From Sapria himalayana (taxonomy: Eukaryota > Streptophyta > Magnoliopsida > Malpighiales > Rafflesiaceae): DNA of 64,000 nt. Numbering within the stretch: the stretch's first letter is position 1; every line of letters starts with the position of its first letter. The notes beneath the pieces are model-generated. The model saw only the letters and a list, made by a program, of their open reading frames with translations, was not told where the DNA came from and did no database searches. This document shows positions 1-12,495 of the stretch, piece by piece. Both the position numbers and the translations under genes were made by a program. Location of the stretch: the NCBI GenBank assembly GCA_029783825.1, contig JAREIK010000375.1, forward strand, positions 509,664 to 573,663, written 5' to 3'.

Positions 1-1850
1 GTCCAATACCATCTACTTTCCTTTAGTATTAAGGATTAAGACACTCGCTGGAGCCTCCAAGCATGCGACTCAGATCCCATCAACTAACTCATTTTATTAT
101 TTAGAGACACCACACTTGTGTGTCCCATGTTTTTATAATGAAGATGAATATTTCTTCACCATATCAAACAGCTCAAACCTAGAAAAACGAGATGATTTCA
201 TCAATTGAATAGATTCATAAAATGATACACACATGCTGATTAGCAACTTGTTTTTTTAAAACAAGAATACTAGCACATGAAAATAATAGACACCCATTGT
301 AAGGTGAACTACAACGGAAAGCAGCAAAATCAAATGAGAATCAGCTGAGCAAAAAATTGGAGCAAAATGGAAGAAAAAGAAGGGAGCTTTGCCTATCCAT
401 CATGTACACTTGTTGTTGTAATTGAGCAAATAGCACCATCATTAAAATGACCACCTTAATAAACAAGAAAACACCTGCAACAAGCACCACAACTAGGAGG
501 TGGGCTGCACCAATTTGTGTTCACTCACAATAAAGAAAGTTATCTGGCATTCTTCTGGTCTCATATTGCTCTCATCTCCTTGGTGTAGGCTCAAACTACA
601 TCAATTTTAAGGCTCAAACTGCATAACTGTTAAGGCTCAAATAGTATCAACACAACCACAAAAACTATCATTTCACAGCATAAACATTTTAAAAAACAAA
701 AACAAAATCAAAAATAAAAATAAAAATAAAAATCAAAATCAAAATCAAAAACTTTTTGATAATGGCCCCAATTGTAGCCATCCATTACAAGCTGGTGAGC
801 TCGAGTAAAAAGCTATAGATTGTTTGTTTGGTTAAACTGGTTAGAGATGTTCTATAGAAGAAGGATGGTGAGAGTTGAGGTGAAGGAAAAGTACAAGTGG
901 GTGTAATTTCTGTCTCAACCAAGGAAGTCAAAAGAAAATAATCAAATAGATCGGTGAAAAACTCTCAGACGTTAGCATTGCCATACTTTTGTTGGCACTC
1001 ATCATAAAATCCATAAAATTTAGTGATTTCCCCTTAGGATTGTGATCAACTATGGATAGTGCACTTTAAGAGCCACTAGGAGTGAGACTGTCTCAATTAA
1101 ATAATATCAAAGATCAACATAATCTTACATCCAACTCAATTTTGAGATGACACACTTTTTTTTATGAAAGAAAAGAATCATTGGTTAGGTTAGTCAGCCA
1201 ACACAGAACAAAACCAGAATCAAGAACAATAATGCCACCTAATAAATCTTTTTTTGTTTAGCAACACATTGGCAGAAATCATGTGCTAGCAAGTTGCTAA
1301 CTATTCCTTTTTAATTAAGTGAGGAGATAAGAGCTTTGAGACTACAAATCTTATGAAAGACTTTCATTAATGTAGATCTTTCAACTTATCATCACTATTA
1401 TTCTCCACCTATCTCATTAATCATTTAAAAAACAAGAATATTTAATGATTAATTGAAATTAAAGAATAACATCATGGATTCTCATTTGTGGGGAGGTGAA
1501 GACGATGGATTTTGGCATACATGTAGGTTATTTCCTTTTATATAGTCTCACATCTTCTTTACAACATTAGAACGAGATAATGTATCTTTACTTGTTCCAA
1601 AAAATTTTATGAGAGAGTATGAAAGAGAAACATGTAGCCCAAAATCCAGAAGTTTTCTTCTTCTCTTGTTTTTCTCTGTGCTTTTATTTACATCTGAAGA
1701 TATGAAGCAATAATATTTATTTAGACACATTACAAATTGACTTCACCATGACATATTTAACCATGAATAACTTTTATCTGTCTCATCATCTTCTTCTCTT
1801 TTCTTTGATTCCTTGATCTTTAATAAACAAAAACCAAACCAATTCAAAAA
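1..1850. other. Unassigned AT-rich intergenic DNA
   Basis: No supported gene is seen on either strand; open frames are short and show no recognisable motif. Two small local repeats are visible. About 589-640 holds three imperfect units of roughly 27-30 bp that each begin AAGGCTCAAA or AGGCTCAAA. About 690-752 is a simple (A)n-TC / (AAAAATA) low-complexity run. The stretch could be the edge of an older retroelement, but no LTR ends or coding remnants are seen. Confidence 0.5.
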
Positions 1851-1949
1851 TAATTCTTATACTAAAGTTTCATGGTTAAAATAAAAATATAACATAGTTT
1901 CATCATCATTTAAAATAAAATCATCCTCATAATTAGCTGGTGCATTATT

Positions 1950-3775
1950 GTTAGCCTCTCCTGCATGGTTTCACTATTGGAACTCAGAATGCTATCTATT
2001 GAATAAAGGCTGTAACTATGATAGCATATAGGGCATCTGTTGTTGCTTAACAATCTTATTTTCTTTCAACTCATCATTCACTTGTTTCATTTCCTATATT
2101 TCTTTCTTTAAATGAGTAATCTGCTTATTTTTTCTTCTTTCATTTCATGCATGTTTTCCTTCAATTGAGTAATATTTTCAACCTTCTCTTTCATTTCTAT
2201 CTCCATAACTTCAAAACATTTATTTGTTTTCATTACTTGATATTCAACCGCCTCATCCATCATTACTGTGATAGAAAAATTAGAAGCATGATTGCTACAA
2301 CAAAATGCCACTCCCTTCAAGTCGATGCCATATATTTGTTGCTTCTTCTAACCTCTTATGGTCTCCAAATAGATATGATCATAGTCAAGTGGTTGAAGAT
2401 CCATAGAACTTTCAATTCATTGAGAAGCAGCTATCACACGTTCCTCCACGAGTTTTTGTGATAAAATAGTAAAAAAAATACTATTCTAGATATACATAAA
2501 ATAAATCTAATATTTTCATTCCACACAATCTTCAAAATTTATTGTAGTATTCTAAAAGTTTATTAATATAATAGATTCTTACAGTAATCATCTGAGACTT
2601 GTTGTCAACAAATTTCCCATCCACTTTCTTCACATGCATCTTTCTGAAAATATCATAAAAATTGGAATCTCGACCAAATTCTTCAGCCTAAAGTATGTAT
2701 TTATTAAGTAAAAAATTAACAAATGTTAGAAATGTTAGCTAAAATAATTAAACCATGCACAAATTTGATTTATTTGGACTATTAGGCCAACTATTAGATA
2801 TATAAATGTTTTAAAATTATAAATTGTACCAAATCTCAAGTGCACTTAATGCTCGATTTTAACCCTCTTATGTTACGAGACATTCTCGTACCTATTCCAG
2901 CTACCCTAGTCCATTAGTTTTTGATAGCTAACTCTGTTTTTTTTCACACTAGCTCATGCCAATACTTAATCCACTCGGGCCACTCATCCTCGAGTATAAA
3001 ATTAGGCCTATCTTTTAGAATCTATAATTTTTGAACAAAATCTGAGTACCATTCAGTAGTTTTGCTCTCCAACAATGACTTTATTTGTCCATAAAATTTG
3101 GGTACTATGTGCACTTATTCGATATCTATATATAGAAAACTCAAAAAATAACTATATTAATAATAAGGACATAATTATTTAAAACTTAAATAATAACCAA
3201 CATAATAGTTAACTAATTAGATAATTAATTTTCAATTCTTTTGTTTATTTCTTTTTACCTGAAAGTGATTAAAGTTAGTCTCTCTTGTTGATTAATAAAC
3301 TTTCTTCCATGAATGCTTTAGAATCGACCATTTTCATGGAAGACTTTATAATTATAGCTAAATACTTGTGTAAATGGAATGAAATGATAAAAATATAAAA
3401 ATAACATTGAAAACAAGCAAATCATAACTATATATTAAAAAAACCACTAACTGGAACATCATAATTTTAATTTAAGTAATATTTACATATTTCTTATACC
3501 TCCCATCCACAATCTCTATCACTAACTCAGCACTGCATGCAAAGGAAGGCATAGTATTTGATGATATCGATGGTGTTGTAAATGGGAGAACTATTTGCGT
3601 AAAATGTGGTGTAGAAGATGGTGATGGATCAAAAGTGTGTGCAAGAGGGATAATGGGTGGTGGCCTTATATCTGATAAAGGTGATGGTAAAGGTGTTAAT
3701 GATGGTGATGATGATGTTAAAGTTTGGATATAGTGGGTATGATATGGTACTGACTGTACAACATAGAACAAATAA
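1950..3775 (-). pseudogene. CACTA second ORF (Transposase_24 / Ptta-En/Spm type), broken, copy A1
   Basis: The N-terminal part (3771-3472) is Ser/Pro/Thr-rich, as in the leader of the copy C protein, which opens with a GRGHGGGRRGH-like basic glycine-rich stretch. The C-terminal part (about 2340-2108) carries a frame containing GVAFCCSN and then a charged, heptad-like segment (about residues 25-65 of the 70-residue frame: EYQVMKTNKCFEVMEIEM and onwards) that looks like a coiled coil. The middle is interrupted by stops and by likely introns around 2470-3470. In plant CACTA elements this ORF lies downstream of the transposase and is thought to encode a DNA-binding accessory protein. Assignment rests on position and on the better preserved copy C, whose C-terminus has the family signature GGRKKQRVYGIGS. 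Confidence 0.7.
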
Positions 3776-3849
3776 TAGAGATATAATAACCATCAGTAAT
3801 AGATTTCAACAAAATATAGAAAGCCTTAGAAACTAATATACTCTAATAC

Positions 3850-6235
3850 AATTATAACAATTTAATTATTGGCATCACTATCATTCTCTAATGGATTTCT
3901 GATATTTCATCTGATTTTGATGGAAGTTCCAACTCATCTTCAGATAAAAAAAGGAACATCTTCAATTTCTATTTGGTCACCATTTCAGTCACATTAGTTT
4001 TCTGGATCTTCATCTACATGCACATGCTCAATATTTTTAAATCATCTTCTGGAAATGCTAGTTCAACAGCTAAATTTTCACTTTTTTTTGAGATGTTGGT
4101 ACTTCAAAATTTGATCGAGCTTTAATTTTGCAAATAGCCCAACAATCACTCTTATCACGAGATAAACTCGGATATGTACAATAATATACTTGAGTGGCTT
4201 GAACTACCATAATAAAAGACTCATATCAATTAAATCTATGTTTATGGTTAACATCCACTAGCTTATAATCTGAATGAATCTTTGTACCCCCATTTTGTGT
4301 ATGATCAAACCACTCGCATCTTAAAAATAATATCTTGTTATTTTCGAGTATAGTATACTCCAACTCAATAACTTCTGTGAGTTAACCATTATAATCAATC
4401 TCATCTACACTATAACTTGAGCCATTAATGCATACACTACTATTCATAGTTACTTTAGAAGTATTTTGTCCTATTGTGTGAAATTTATATTTATTAATAA
4501 AATACCCATGATAGGCTGCCACATATCTAAACAGACTTTTACTTAGATTCAGTGTTAATATGTTGGAATATCCATTTGAAGAATCATTTGACTGTTGCAT
4601 AAATTCAACAAATTATGTTAAATACTAAAAGATTCTAATAAATCAAATAATTCATGAAATTAAAGCTTAAGAATTTTCACATAGTTCATGAACCAATTTG
4701 CAAATTCTGTTTCTAGCATAGAATCGACCTCATGGCTAGAAATGGTTTGTTGCCTATGTTTTAACTACTCAACATAAACACTACACGAATATAAATGGAG
4801 GGAGAACAATGAATATCAAATTTCAATTAAATATATTTAGGAAAAAATTAAACTATGATTAAACATTCATCTATTTTGGGTATACATACTCAATAAATGG
4901 TGTAACCTCCTCACAAATAACTAAAACATAGCTCTAAGTTGTGTTGTACTCTTCATCTATCATACATCTTTTTTTTGCTCTTCCAAATGCTCTTCTATGA
5001 TGCTTGAAAATAGATAGATTGTCCACAGATTCATCTTCTACCAGCACACAACCTTCATCATTCCGAGGCATATTTCTATTCTTTGTATTGACATGATCCT
5101 CAAAATAATAAGAATAAAAAGATGATGCTTCTTCTACTAAATATGTATTGCAAATTGAACCTTCAACTTTTGCCTTGTTTCTATTATTCAATTTCAACTT
5201 ACAAAGATACCTACAACCATTATGTTAGGTTTCAATTTAATCAAATAACAATATTAATTTATGCTCGAAATAATAAAACATAGTTACTTATATTTAATTA
5301 CCTTTCAAAAGGATACTCCCATCTGTATTTCACTAGGCTGACTGTCCTTGCTTCATATGCCGAATGGATTGATAAATACTCTATTGAGTCATAAAAGTTG
5401 GGTGAGAATATCCATTCAAGCTTACAAAGAATGAGAGGTAAGGCATTCTCCAGTCTCACCATGTCTGCTATTTTGATTGTGGTTGCAGTTTGATGTTTGA
5501 AGAACAAACTAAGTTAGGTAAAGACTTTCCAACCACTTAGAGGAAGTATTTCATGAAAATCAATTGGTATTAATCATTGCATAAATACATGATAGACATG
5601 ACTTTTTATTCCAAATAACTTAAAAATTTTTCATATCCACACATCTGCCCATATTTGACACATATCCATAAAGGATTTTCAAATTTTTAACTCATTCACA
5701 CAATGTCTGTCTTGCCTTCTTATCATGTGTGTAACAAGCTTTAGGGTATTTTTTGTAGCCTCATTTTGTTTGAATTTAGGATGCCGACAGTAATCATTCA
5801 ACTCTTATCTTGATTTTAAAGTGTCTTTTGTTTTTCTATCTACATTAAGGACAGTGTTGAAAACATTGGAAAATACAATTTTTTATATGCGTTACATCTA
5901 AGTTATGAAGACTTAAATTAGGCTTCCAATAGGGCAAGTCCCAAAAAATACTACATTTCATCTAGCCAAATATTTTGCATATTGGTCCATTAGTTCCAAT
6001 AGAATCCATCCTGTGAACAAACAACTGGTGCAACTGTCATCACTATTTTGTATTTTCAAAATGCATTTTTATTTATGTGGAATAGATGATTTGTAGGTAA
6101 AACCTTATCATGGTTATCAACCATGACTATTTACCACTGAAATTGAGGGTAAATGCATTAAAATTTTCCATGCAATATGGGCATGCAAATCATAGTGCTG
6201 TACTCCAACCAGACAATATTGAATAACTAGGGTAG
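3850..6235 (-). pseudogene. CACTA transposase 3' portion: tnp2 C-terminus, DUF4218, DUF4216, acidic tail (copy A1)
   Basis: Right to left: about 6160-5780 holds the end of tnp2, with residues resembling LPYWK..L..HNLDVMHIEKN and DYCRHPE read through several stops. DUF4218 follows (5640-4870), with RLENALPLILCKLEWIF and KYRWEYPFER ending an exon near 5305, a probable intron (about 5210-5300), then KVEGSICNTYLVEEASSFYSYYFED in the next exon. DUF4216 is 4600-4200 (YHGYFINKYKFHTIG; CINGSSYSVDEIDYNG). An Asp/Glu-rich tail follows to about 3850. En/Spm tnp2-type proteins carry a catalytic DDE domain and cut at the CACTA ends. The catalytic half is missing here and the frame is broken many times, so it is a dead copy. 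Confidence 0.85.
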
Positions 6236-8001
6236 AGCTTTCTACTATTGCTAGTCCTGATGCGGGTCTGCAGGTGCTGCTGTAGGTAATGTAGTAGTTG
6301 CGGTTGCTGGAGAATTACACTGAACAATCTGAGGTAGATCATTAGTCTTGAACTACAATCCTCCATCCGAAAACATCTTTGTAAGCCAGTAAAAATACAT
6401 ACACAACTCATCCCTATCATCATCATAGTCAATCATGGGTCACTCGGTATCGGCCAACTGAAACAGTATCGAATTTTGCATCACGTCCTGAAATTCCATC
6501 TTCAAGAAAAAAATTTGAAACTGGTCCTGAAAATTTAGCTTCGTAGTCTAGTTTTCTTTGCAAGTAGAATGATGATGTTGACAAATCAATGCCATAGACG
6601 GGGATCTTTTCCTTCCCATCAACAGCCACATACCAATTCTGATTTATATCAACTAGTGGAGCTGATGAATGAGAACTACCTGTTGCACCATCACATAAAC
6701 TTGAAGTAGACTAGGAATACGCTTGAGTAACAACAGCTAACATTTCCTATTATCTCGCCTAATAAAAATCTACGAAACGTATTTCAATTTATATTCAAAC
6801 AAAAAAATAGAAAAATTAATTTTTGTTATATAAACTTACATTTGCTGCATGAGATCTCTGATCAACGAAAGTTTGATCATCATGAGCCTTCATGTGCATG
6901 TATCTGAATAAGCGAGGAGCATTGGACTTCTTACCTTTTTTGCATGTCTATAATTACACACAATACATACGTTAATTATATTGAAAAAAAAATTCCTTAT
7001 GAGAAATGAAATTTAGGCATAATTGAACACAATTCACAAAGTACTAAACATAAAAAGTATAAATTAGAAATAATACCAATGCTCATTCATGCTCAAGCAT
7101 AGAGCGAGATCTACAAGTTTGTGTAGACATGCCACTACCCTTTCTAGCCCGCTCTGAGCGATGATTGCCGCTCTATTTATCACACCTCTTCCTATAATCC
7201 AAATCTTCCAAACTACTCCTCCACTCCCTGAAAACATGATCCGGGATGCTCGAACCTTTTTCTTTCTTCTTCAACCATTGTATCTTTGATCTCATACATG
7301 GTGTATTTATACCAACTGTCAGCATGTTTGTAGAATAGACTTTTGACCGCCTCATTTGGCTGTGTCTACCTGTAAACTTTCTGCATCAATAAATAAATAA
7401 TTTTTAATCAATGAACAAAAGAATAAATAAAATATGTAAAATTTTTAGGTAGTAATATTTACCTTAAAATTCTCTCCAAATCATCAATTGGTCTCTATGT
7501 TTGAGTGACTTCCAATTATGTCTATTAGGTTAAAAGGACTTCCTGAAAATTGTCATTAGAACCCTAGAAATGGAACAAGACAGCTCTAACTTCGTCATGC
7601 AACAAAAAATTTATTAGCAAGTAAGAAATAAATTAAAAAATTGATAAATAATTTGTTAAGTTTTATATCTTACGGATTATCAATTGTCTGAACAAATTGA
7701 GCAATAGGGAGTATCTCGTTTGTATGGTGCTCTAAGGAAAACTCTCCAACATCTCCATCTTCTCCCTCATCTCTCTCACATGCCTTTTGATCATTCATCA
7801 AAATCTCAGGACCATTATGTGGATCAGTCAGATGATGCTGCTACTATGGTACATTCACAACCTTCTATGTCTGCTATGGCATCTCATCCACCCATGACCT
7901 TCTACCAGTTTCGAGCATACCCGAGGCTGTGCTGCCTATACCATAACGTGTACGACCTTGCAACATGCTGCCTCTACCTTGTCCACGTGCCATATCTATA
8001 A
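6190..8001 (-). pseudogene. Transposase_24-type CACTA accessory ORF, broken (copy A2)
   Basis: The start is likely near 8001 with MARGQGRGSMLQGRTRYGIG, a glycine/arginine-rich N-terminus typical of this ORF. An intron-like AT-rich stretch covers about 7680-7370. The Transposase_24 core lies at about 7355-7085: QWLKKKEKGSSIPDHVFREW, followed across a frameshift by RAAIIAQSGLERVVACLHKL, which matches the family pattern of ...W....FK..S..NK.NR... Two further segments at 7080-6690 and 6629-6190 (with DLPQIVQ-like residues) read only with frameshifts. The function of this ORF in plant CACTA elements is probably subterminal DNA binding; here it cannot be made intact. Confidence 0.65.
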
Positions 8002-8840
8002 AAAATACATAAGGCAATGAATCTAAACAAAAATGATTAATAATTAAAATAACATAAAACACACTGCCTACTCATTCTCATCAGAATTATCCAAATCTAG
8101 TTTGTCTTATTCTTCATATGTAGTAGCATCATTTTCAAACTCCTCTTCATCACTCATTTCTTCCTAATAATAAATTAAATTTTCATCAACATCTACATCT
8201 CCACAAGTATCCATCTTAAAAGATGCGACTAAAAGGACATCTTAATCCCCTACCACATCTTCGATTATAACAACAATATCAACATGGTTGAACCTCAGGG
8301 CAATTCATTAGGACATATAGATGAGCTGTAGTATATTAATAGTCTGTTAGATACCATATTCCTTCAGCACCAATTGCTTTACTTGGAGGCTTGAAAATTT
8401 CAAACATATCATTATCCACATTGTCATAAAGATAAACTTCATTTCACTCTTCCTCAAGTAGAAAAGTTAGATCTCCTTCTTTGCAATAGAATGATGTGAA
8501 TTTTGCAGCATCATCCATAATATAACCTGTTGATATAGAACCCTCTACCTGAGTCTTATTTATTATTTTATGCTTTATTTTTTTATAGTATCTACAAAAA
8601 GATTAATAAAAATTACAAGTCATTTTTGTGTATATACAGATATATATATAAGAAAAGAATTTATTTAGTGAATTAATATTACCTTTCTAGAGGATACATC
8701 CAATGATAATGGACAAGACCATCAATCCTAGCTTCATAAGCCAAGAGCACTAGAAGATGTTCGATTGAGTCAGATAAAATAGGAGGAAAGATTTTTTCAA
8801 GATTGCATAAGATTATAGGATTTTGTTCATCCAAATTCCT
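6236..8840 (-). mobile_element. Second CACTA relic of a different subfamily (copy A2), cut off at 8840
   Basis: Right to left: the second half of DUF4218, an acidic tail, then a Transposase_24 ORF. It directly abuts the 5' break of copy A1 near 6235 and is interrupted on its right, inside DUF4218, by the CACTACAAG terminus at 8841. Its sequence is clearly diverged from A1, B and C, and DUF4216 is not recognisable between DUF4218 and the tail, so I treat it as another subfamily. The missing upstream half of DUF4218 and tnp2 is not found after the other end of the 41-kb interval at 49897. Confidence 0.75.
8090..8840 (-). pseudogene. DUF4218 fragment plus acidic tail of a CACTA transposase (copy A2)
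   Basis: The first visible exon runs from 8840 to about 8687 and reads ...NPIILCNLEKIFPPILSDSI and ...VHYHWMYPLER, the conserved DUF4218 block. An intron follows (about 8685-8595), then KTQVEGSISTGYIMDDAAKF (8560-8480), the second DUF4218 block. Asp/Glu-rich residues follow at about 8240-8090 (DVDVDENLIYY, EEMSDEEEFENDATTYEE). The frame is cut by the CACTA terminus at 8841, in the middle of the domain, so the whole catalytic portion is absent. Confidence 0.75.
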
Positions 8841-8867
8841 CACTACAAGAAAAATCTCATATAGCTA

Positions 8868-9330
8868 GGGACAATTCCCTAGCTAAAAGGGTATTTTTCA
8901 TCACTAAATGGGATATAAAGATGGATTAACAATAGATCAATTCCCTATCTAAAGTTCTCATCGCTAAAATTTAGCCAGTGAAAGTGTCCCTAGCTAAAAA
9001 TTTAGCAACGGAAAATCCCTAGCTAAAAAAATAATTTTTCTAGCTAAATTAGCAAGATAAATGAGATTTTCCAATGCTAAATAGATATAACAATAGAAGC
9101 ATTCACAAGCTAAAGTGCTCGTCGTTAAATACTAGCAATGGAAATAGTCCCTAGCTAAATAAATTTAGCGACGGAAAAATCCCTTGCTAAAATAAAGATA
9201 TCCCTAGCAAAATTAGCTAATAAAAATTTCCAAGCTAATTTAGCTAGTAATTTTTCCCTTGCAAATTTAGCATGGGATTTTTTCCTAGCTAAATTAGATA
9301 GAGAATTTTCCCTAGCTATTTTTAATTCAA
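8868..9330. repeat. Subterminal CACTA motifs, left arm
   Basis: Many copies in both orientations of CCCTAGCTAA / TTAGCTAGGG and degenerate forms, often paired as a palindrome around AAATT. Clustered short subterminal repeats next to the TIR are the binding sites of the accessory protein in En/Spm elements; that role is inferred here. Confidence 0.8.
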
Positions 9331-9944
9331 AACTATTTTCAGAATTTAATTTATTTTAAAATTTTTTAATTAAATAATTTAATATTTTTATATTAAATTG
9401 AATAAAAATAGAAGCTATAAATGTTAATTTATAATTAACACAAAATAAAATCATTTAATAACATATTCTAATACAATATTTTGCATAATTAAAAAAAATA
9501 ATAAAATTTTATTACATCTTATTCGTCAATGTATCTACCGACAGTGCATAAAGTATAATCTATCCATTCATTGACGTTGCTTTCTTTCCCTCTACTCCTT
9601 CGATCACCATTTTTCTACTGCGACAAAGCTGTAAGAGTCATGACACATCATGTCTAGTGAAAAATCCCATCACTTATACAAGCTTTGTATGGGGAATAAT
9701 ACTGTACCATATCTGTAAGAAATTTAAACAACTCAATCAAATCAAAATAAAAAAAATTATATTTTGATAAATATATAATACTATAGTATATATGTAAATA
9801 TATACTAGCATTTCACTCGTACATATATTACTGTAGTATAAGTACATACAAACTATAGTATTATGTGTACATATATACTGAGTACAAATATACTCAGTAT
9901 ATATGTACATAAAATATTGTAGTATTATACGTACGTATATATCA

Positions 9945-10190
9945 TATTTGTTGTCGTTGCTGCTGCTGCTACTGCTGCCATTGCCCCTACCACTCCATTC
10001 ACTTCTCCCACTGCCGCTACCACTACCGCTCTTGCCGCCGCTGCCACTGCCAGTGCTGCCGTTGCTGCCGCTATTACTGCTGTTGCCACCACTATCACAG
10101 CTACCACTGCTGCTGCTCCTACCATTGCTGCTGCCACTATTACTACCACTGCCTTGTCACTACCACCACTATTACTACCATTCACTTGTC
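9945..10190. repeat. Degenerate trinucleotide (GCT/GCC/ACC)n block, left arm
   Basis: Interrupted triplet repeat of GCTGCT, GCCGCT, CCACTA and similar units. It creates artefactual poly-Leu/Pro frames on + and poly-Ala/Val frames on -. The right arm has a shorter version at 48754-48825, so the block has changed length since the arms separated. Confidence 0.85.
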
Positions 10191-11044
10191 ATTGCCGATA
10201 TTCCTCTTGGAGCAAAATTACACGATGCAACACGAGCATCATCATCAACATCATTCTAAGACCTAGTACAATTAGAATCAATCATTACAGAATCTAGAGC
10301 AACAAAACTTATTTACTCATACGTTTGCTTTGTACCATGTGATAATTGCATATCAATATAATTAATAAGATTTTTAAGACCAACCTATATGTGTCTGGCT
10401 GGACTGGACCAAAAATATCATCTCAAAGCTTTAGGAAAAGTCTAATATCCATTGCTTTTATTACCTATATCAGTCACCAATGCACGATGATGACCACACC
10501 AGCCTGAGTAATTATATATTCAAAAGTGTTTCTGTATGTAAATAGGTGTGTACTTATGATAATATATACATGTCTACAAATAAATATATGCACCCACTTA
10601 TGTATATACTCGGTATATAAATACATATATACTACAATAGAAAAGTACATATATACCGAGTATATACACATGTATATACTATAGCATAAAAGAAAGTAAA
10701 TACCAAGTATATACATACATATATACTACAGTATATATGTATCTATATACTAAGTATATACATACAAATATACTCTATATATACGAACATATATAGTCTG
10801 TATATACGTACTTATATACTATGTATATAAATAGATATATACTCAGTATATACGTACATTTAAACCAAGTATATATTTATGTATATACTACAATATTATA
10901 TATACATATATATAATCGCATAGCCTTAGATGATACACACACTTATACTTTAATGTAAATACACATACAATCAAAGAAAATAGAAAAAATAATATAGGAC
11001 TTAAAAAACACGCATATAGGTCTCTTAGGGATGGTCAGCATTTC

Positions 11045-11093
11045 TCATTCTTTTTCTTCTGGTACTCCACGCAGATAGAGAACATTGTTACAC
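11045..11093 (-). pseudogene. Last-exon fragment of SmF (small nuclear ribonucleoprotein F)
   Basis: The minus strand reads CNNVLYLRGVPEEKE then a stop at 11047-11045. This closely matches the conserved C-terminus of eukaryotic SmF, where RCNNVLYLRGVPEDEE closes the Sm2 motif. It is preceded by TTCATGTGCAG, a good 3' splice site, and splitting an AGG arginine codon across the junction gives the expected family residue, so this looks like a captured genomic exon with part of its intron rather than a retrocopy. SmF is one of seven core Sm proteins of spliceosomal snRNPs. No other SmF exon is recognisable nearby (11100-11360 was read), and the acidic tail is shortened, so the fragment cannot make a working Sm fold. 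Confidence 0.7.
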
Positions 11094-11814
11094 CTGCACA
11101 TGAAGGATAACATACTACATTTACAAACTAAAAACTGATAACAAGCAGTCACAAATCTGAACTGTGATGAGGCATATCTGCACAAAATAAGAGTGTAAAG
11201 AACAAACATGAATTTACATAAAATTAATTTTTTGGTACATCTCACAGCTTCATAAGCTAAGGTGTTGTTCCCACCACCATGGAGGACCAGCGAAGGTTTT
11301 TACATACCTATAAATAGGCTAAAACTCAACCCAAAAATTTCGGGGACACACAAACATATTCATAGATATATAAAAATAGTTATTATAGACATGAACAAAC
11401 ACAAATTAAAGTTGATTGTCATACAACTTCAACAAAAATCTAAAAGATGTCTAGCAATGATGTTTAGAGAGAAAGAGAGTGTAAAAATTAAATGTTTTAG
11501 GAATAATGAAGATAATATAAGCTAGGCCTCCTTTTGATAAAGCTGAAATCGGTAAATATGGGACTCATGCATTGGACTTACATAAAAGAAAATTTCTTCT
11601 ATACAAACCTATCAAATATTAAATATTTGTTCATACATAAGTTCATATATGAGTCTGAGGCCCAAGGGCTGAAATTAGGTAAGAGTTCGGCCCTTATTTG
11701 TATTTTACCATATATGAGCATGATCAACGGACACATTCATGCTATGTGCTTACAAATTGTTGATATTATATCTTTTGCCATTTAATTTTAAGTTATTGCA
11801 ACAAATTAGTATTA
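11094..11814. other. Non-coding DNA with possible captured-gene intron sequence
   Basis: 11094-11360 is less AT-rich than its surroundings and may be intron or flank of the SmF fragment on the minus strand. 11430-11480 contains GCAATGATGTTTAGAGAGA, also found at about 62057-62076. No further coding similarity is recognised. Confidence 0.4.
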
Positions 11815-12438
11815 TCCCATATATAATTATATTTTAGGACACATAAAGTAAATGTAGTTTTAAATAGTTACATATAGTTAAACTTATAGTTATATATAGA
11901 TATATGCATACAAGTAGTTATAAGTAGATATACATAAATGTATACAAAGTTATAAATAAATATATAGCTTTACATATATGTATACATATATGTATACATA
12001 ATTAAAAATAAAGTTTATTTATTTATATAGAGTTTTTTAAAGTTATACAAATATTTATTTATAGTTATACACATATAGGTAAACATTATGTTGTATGTTT
12101 TTTTACATATAATTATAAATATATTTACATGTTGTTATACATATAGTTACATGTATAGTTAAACTTATATTTATACATGTATATATATATATATATTCAT
12201 ATAATTTCATATATTTATACATTTAATTATGTATAGGTTTGGATATACTAAAATACATTTTTTATACTAATATATAAAAATGTATATTAAATATACATTG
12301 TTAATTATATATTTAAATATAGTTATGTATAACGTTTTTATAGTTATACATATAGCAAGATAGAATTATTTATAGTTATAGTTAATTATACATATAATAT
12401 ATATTTTAATAAAAAATTATATATCATTAAACATTTAG

Positions 12439-12495
<57 letters not shown>

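Larger units (their letters stand above)
1850..6235 (-). mobile_element. CACTA (En/Spm) element, copy A1, truncated at both ends
   Basis: This minus-strand relic holds, in transcription order from right to left, the tnp2 C-terminus, DUF4218, DUF4216, an acidic tail, then a second ORF of Transposase_24 type. It matches copy B (about 51300-55750) and copy C (57470-61556) in the same order and orientation, for example at 1900-1990 versus 51320-51400 and at 3600-3730 versus 52960-53110. Homology to B stops near 6235 inside tnp2, and no CACTA terminus or subterminal repeat is seen on the left. The element is therefore a fragment and cannot move by itself. Confidence 0.85.
8841..10870 (+). repeat. 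Left inverted-repeat arm
   Basis: Blocks matching the right arm in reverse complement: 8841-9500 with 49150-49897; 9514-9720 with 48897-49110 (shared CAATGTATCTACCGACAGTG); 10196-10270 with 48583-48655 (shared GATATTCCTCTTGGA); 10370-10530 with 48330-48480; and 10550-10870 with 48155-48300 (TATATAC..GAGTATATA-type runs). The first 0.65 kb also matches the 3' end of copy B (50817-51290), which ties the arm to that CACTA family. Homology is lost beyond about 10870. Confidence 0.8.

Noticed and set aside
6190..6629. Two overlapping minus-strand frames as separate genes
   Set aside because: They are frameshifted pieces of the copy A2 accessory ORF and its junction with copy A1.
9903..10259. 118-codon Leu/Pro-rich frame and the overlapping 86-codon Ala/Val-rich frame
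   Set aside because: Both are products of the triplet repeat; only the last 20 or so codons of the first are matched in the other arm.
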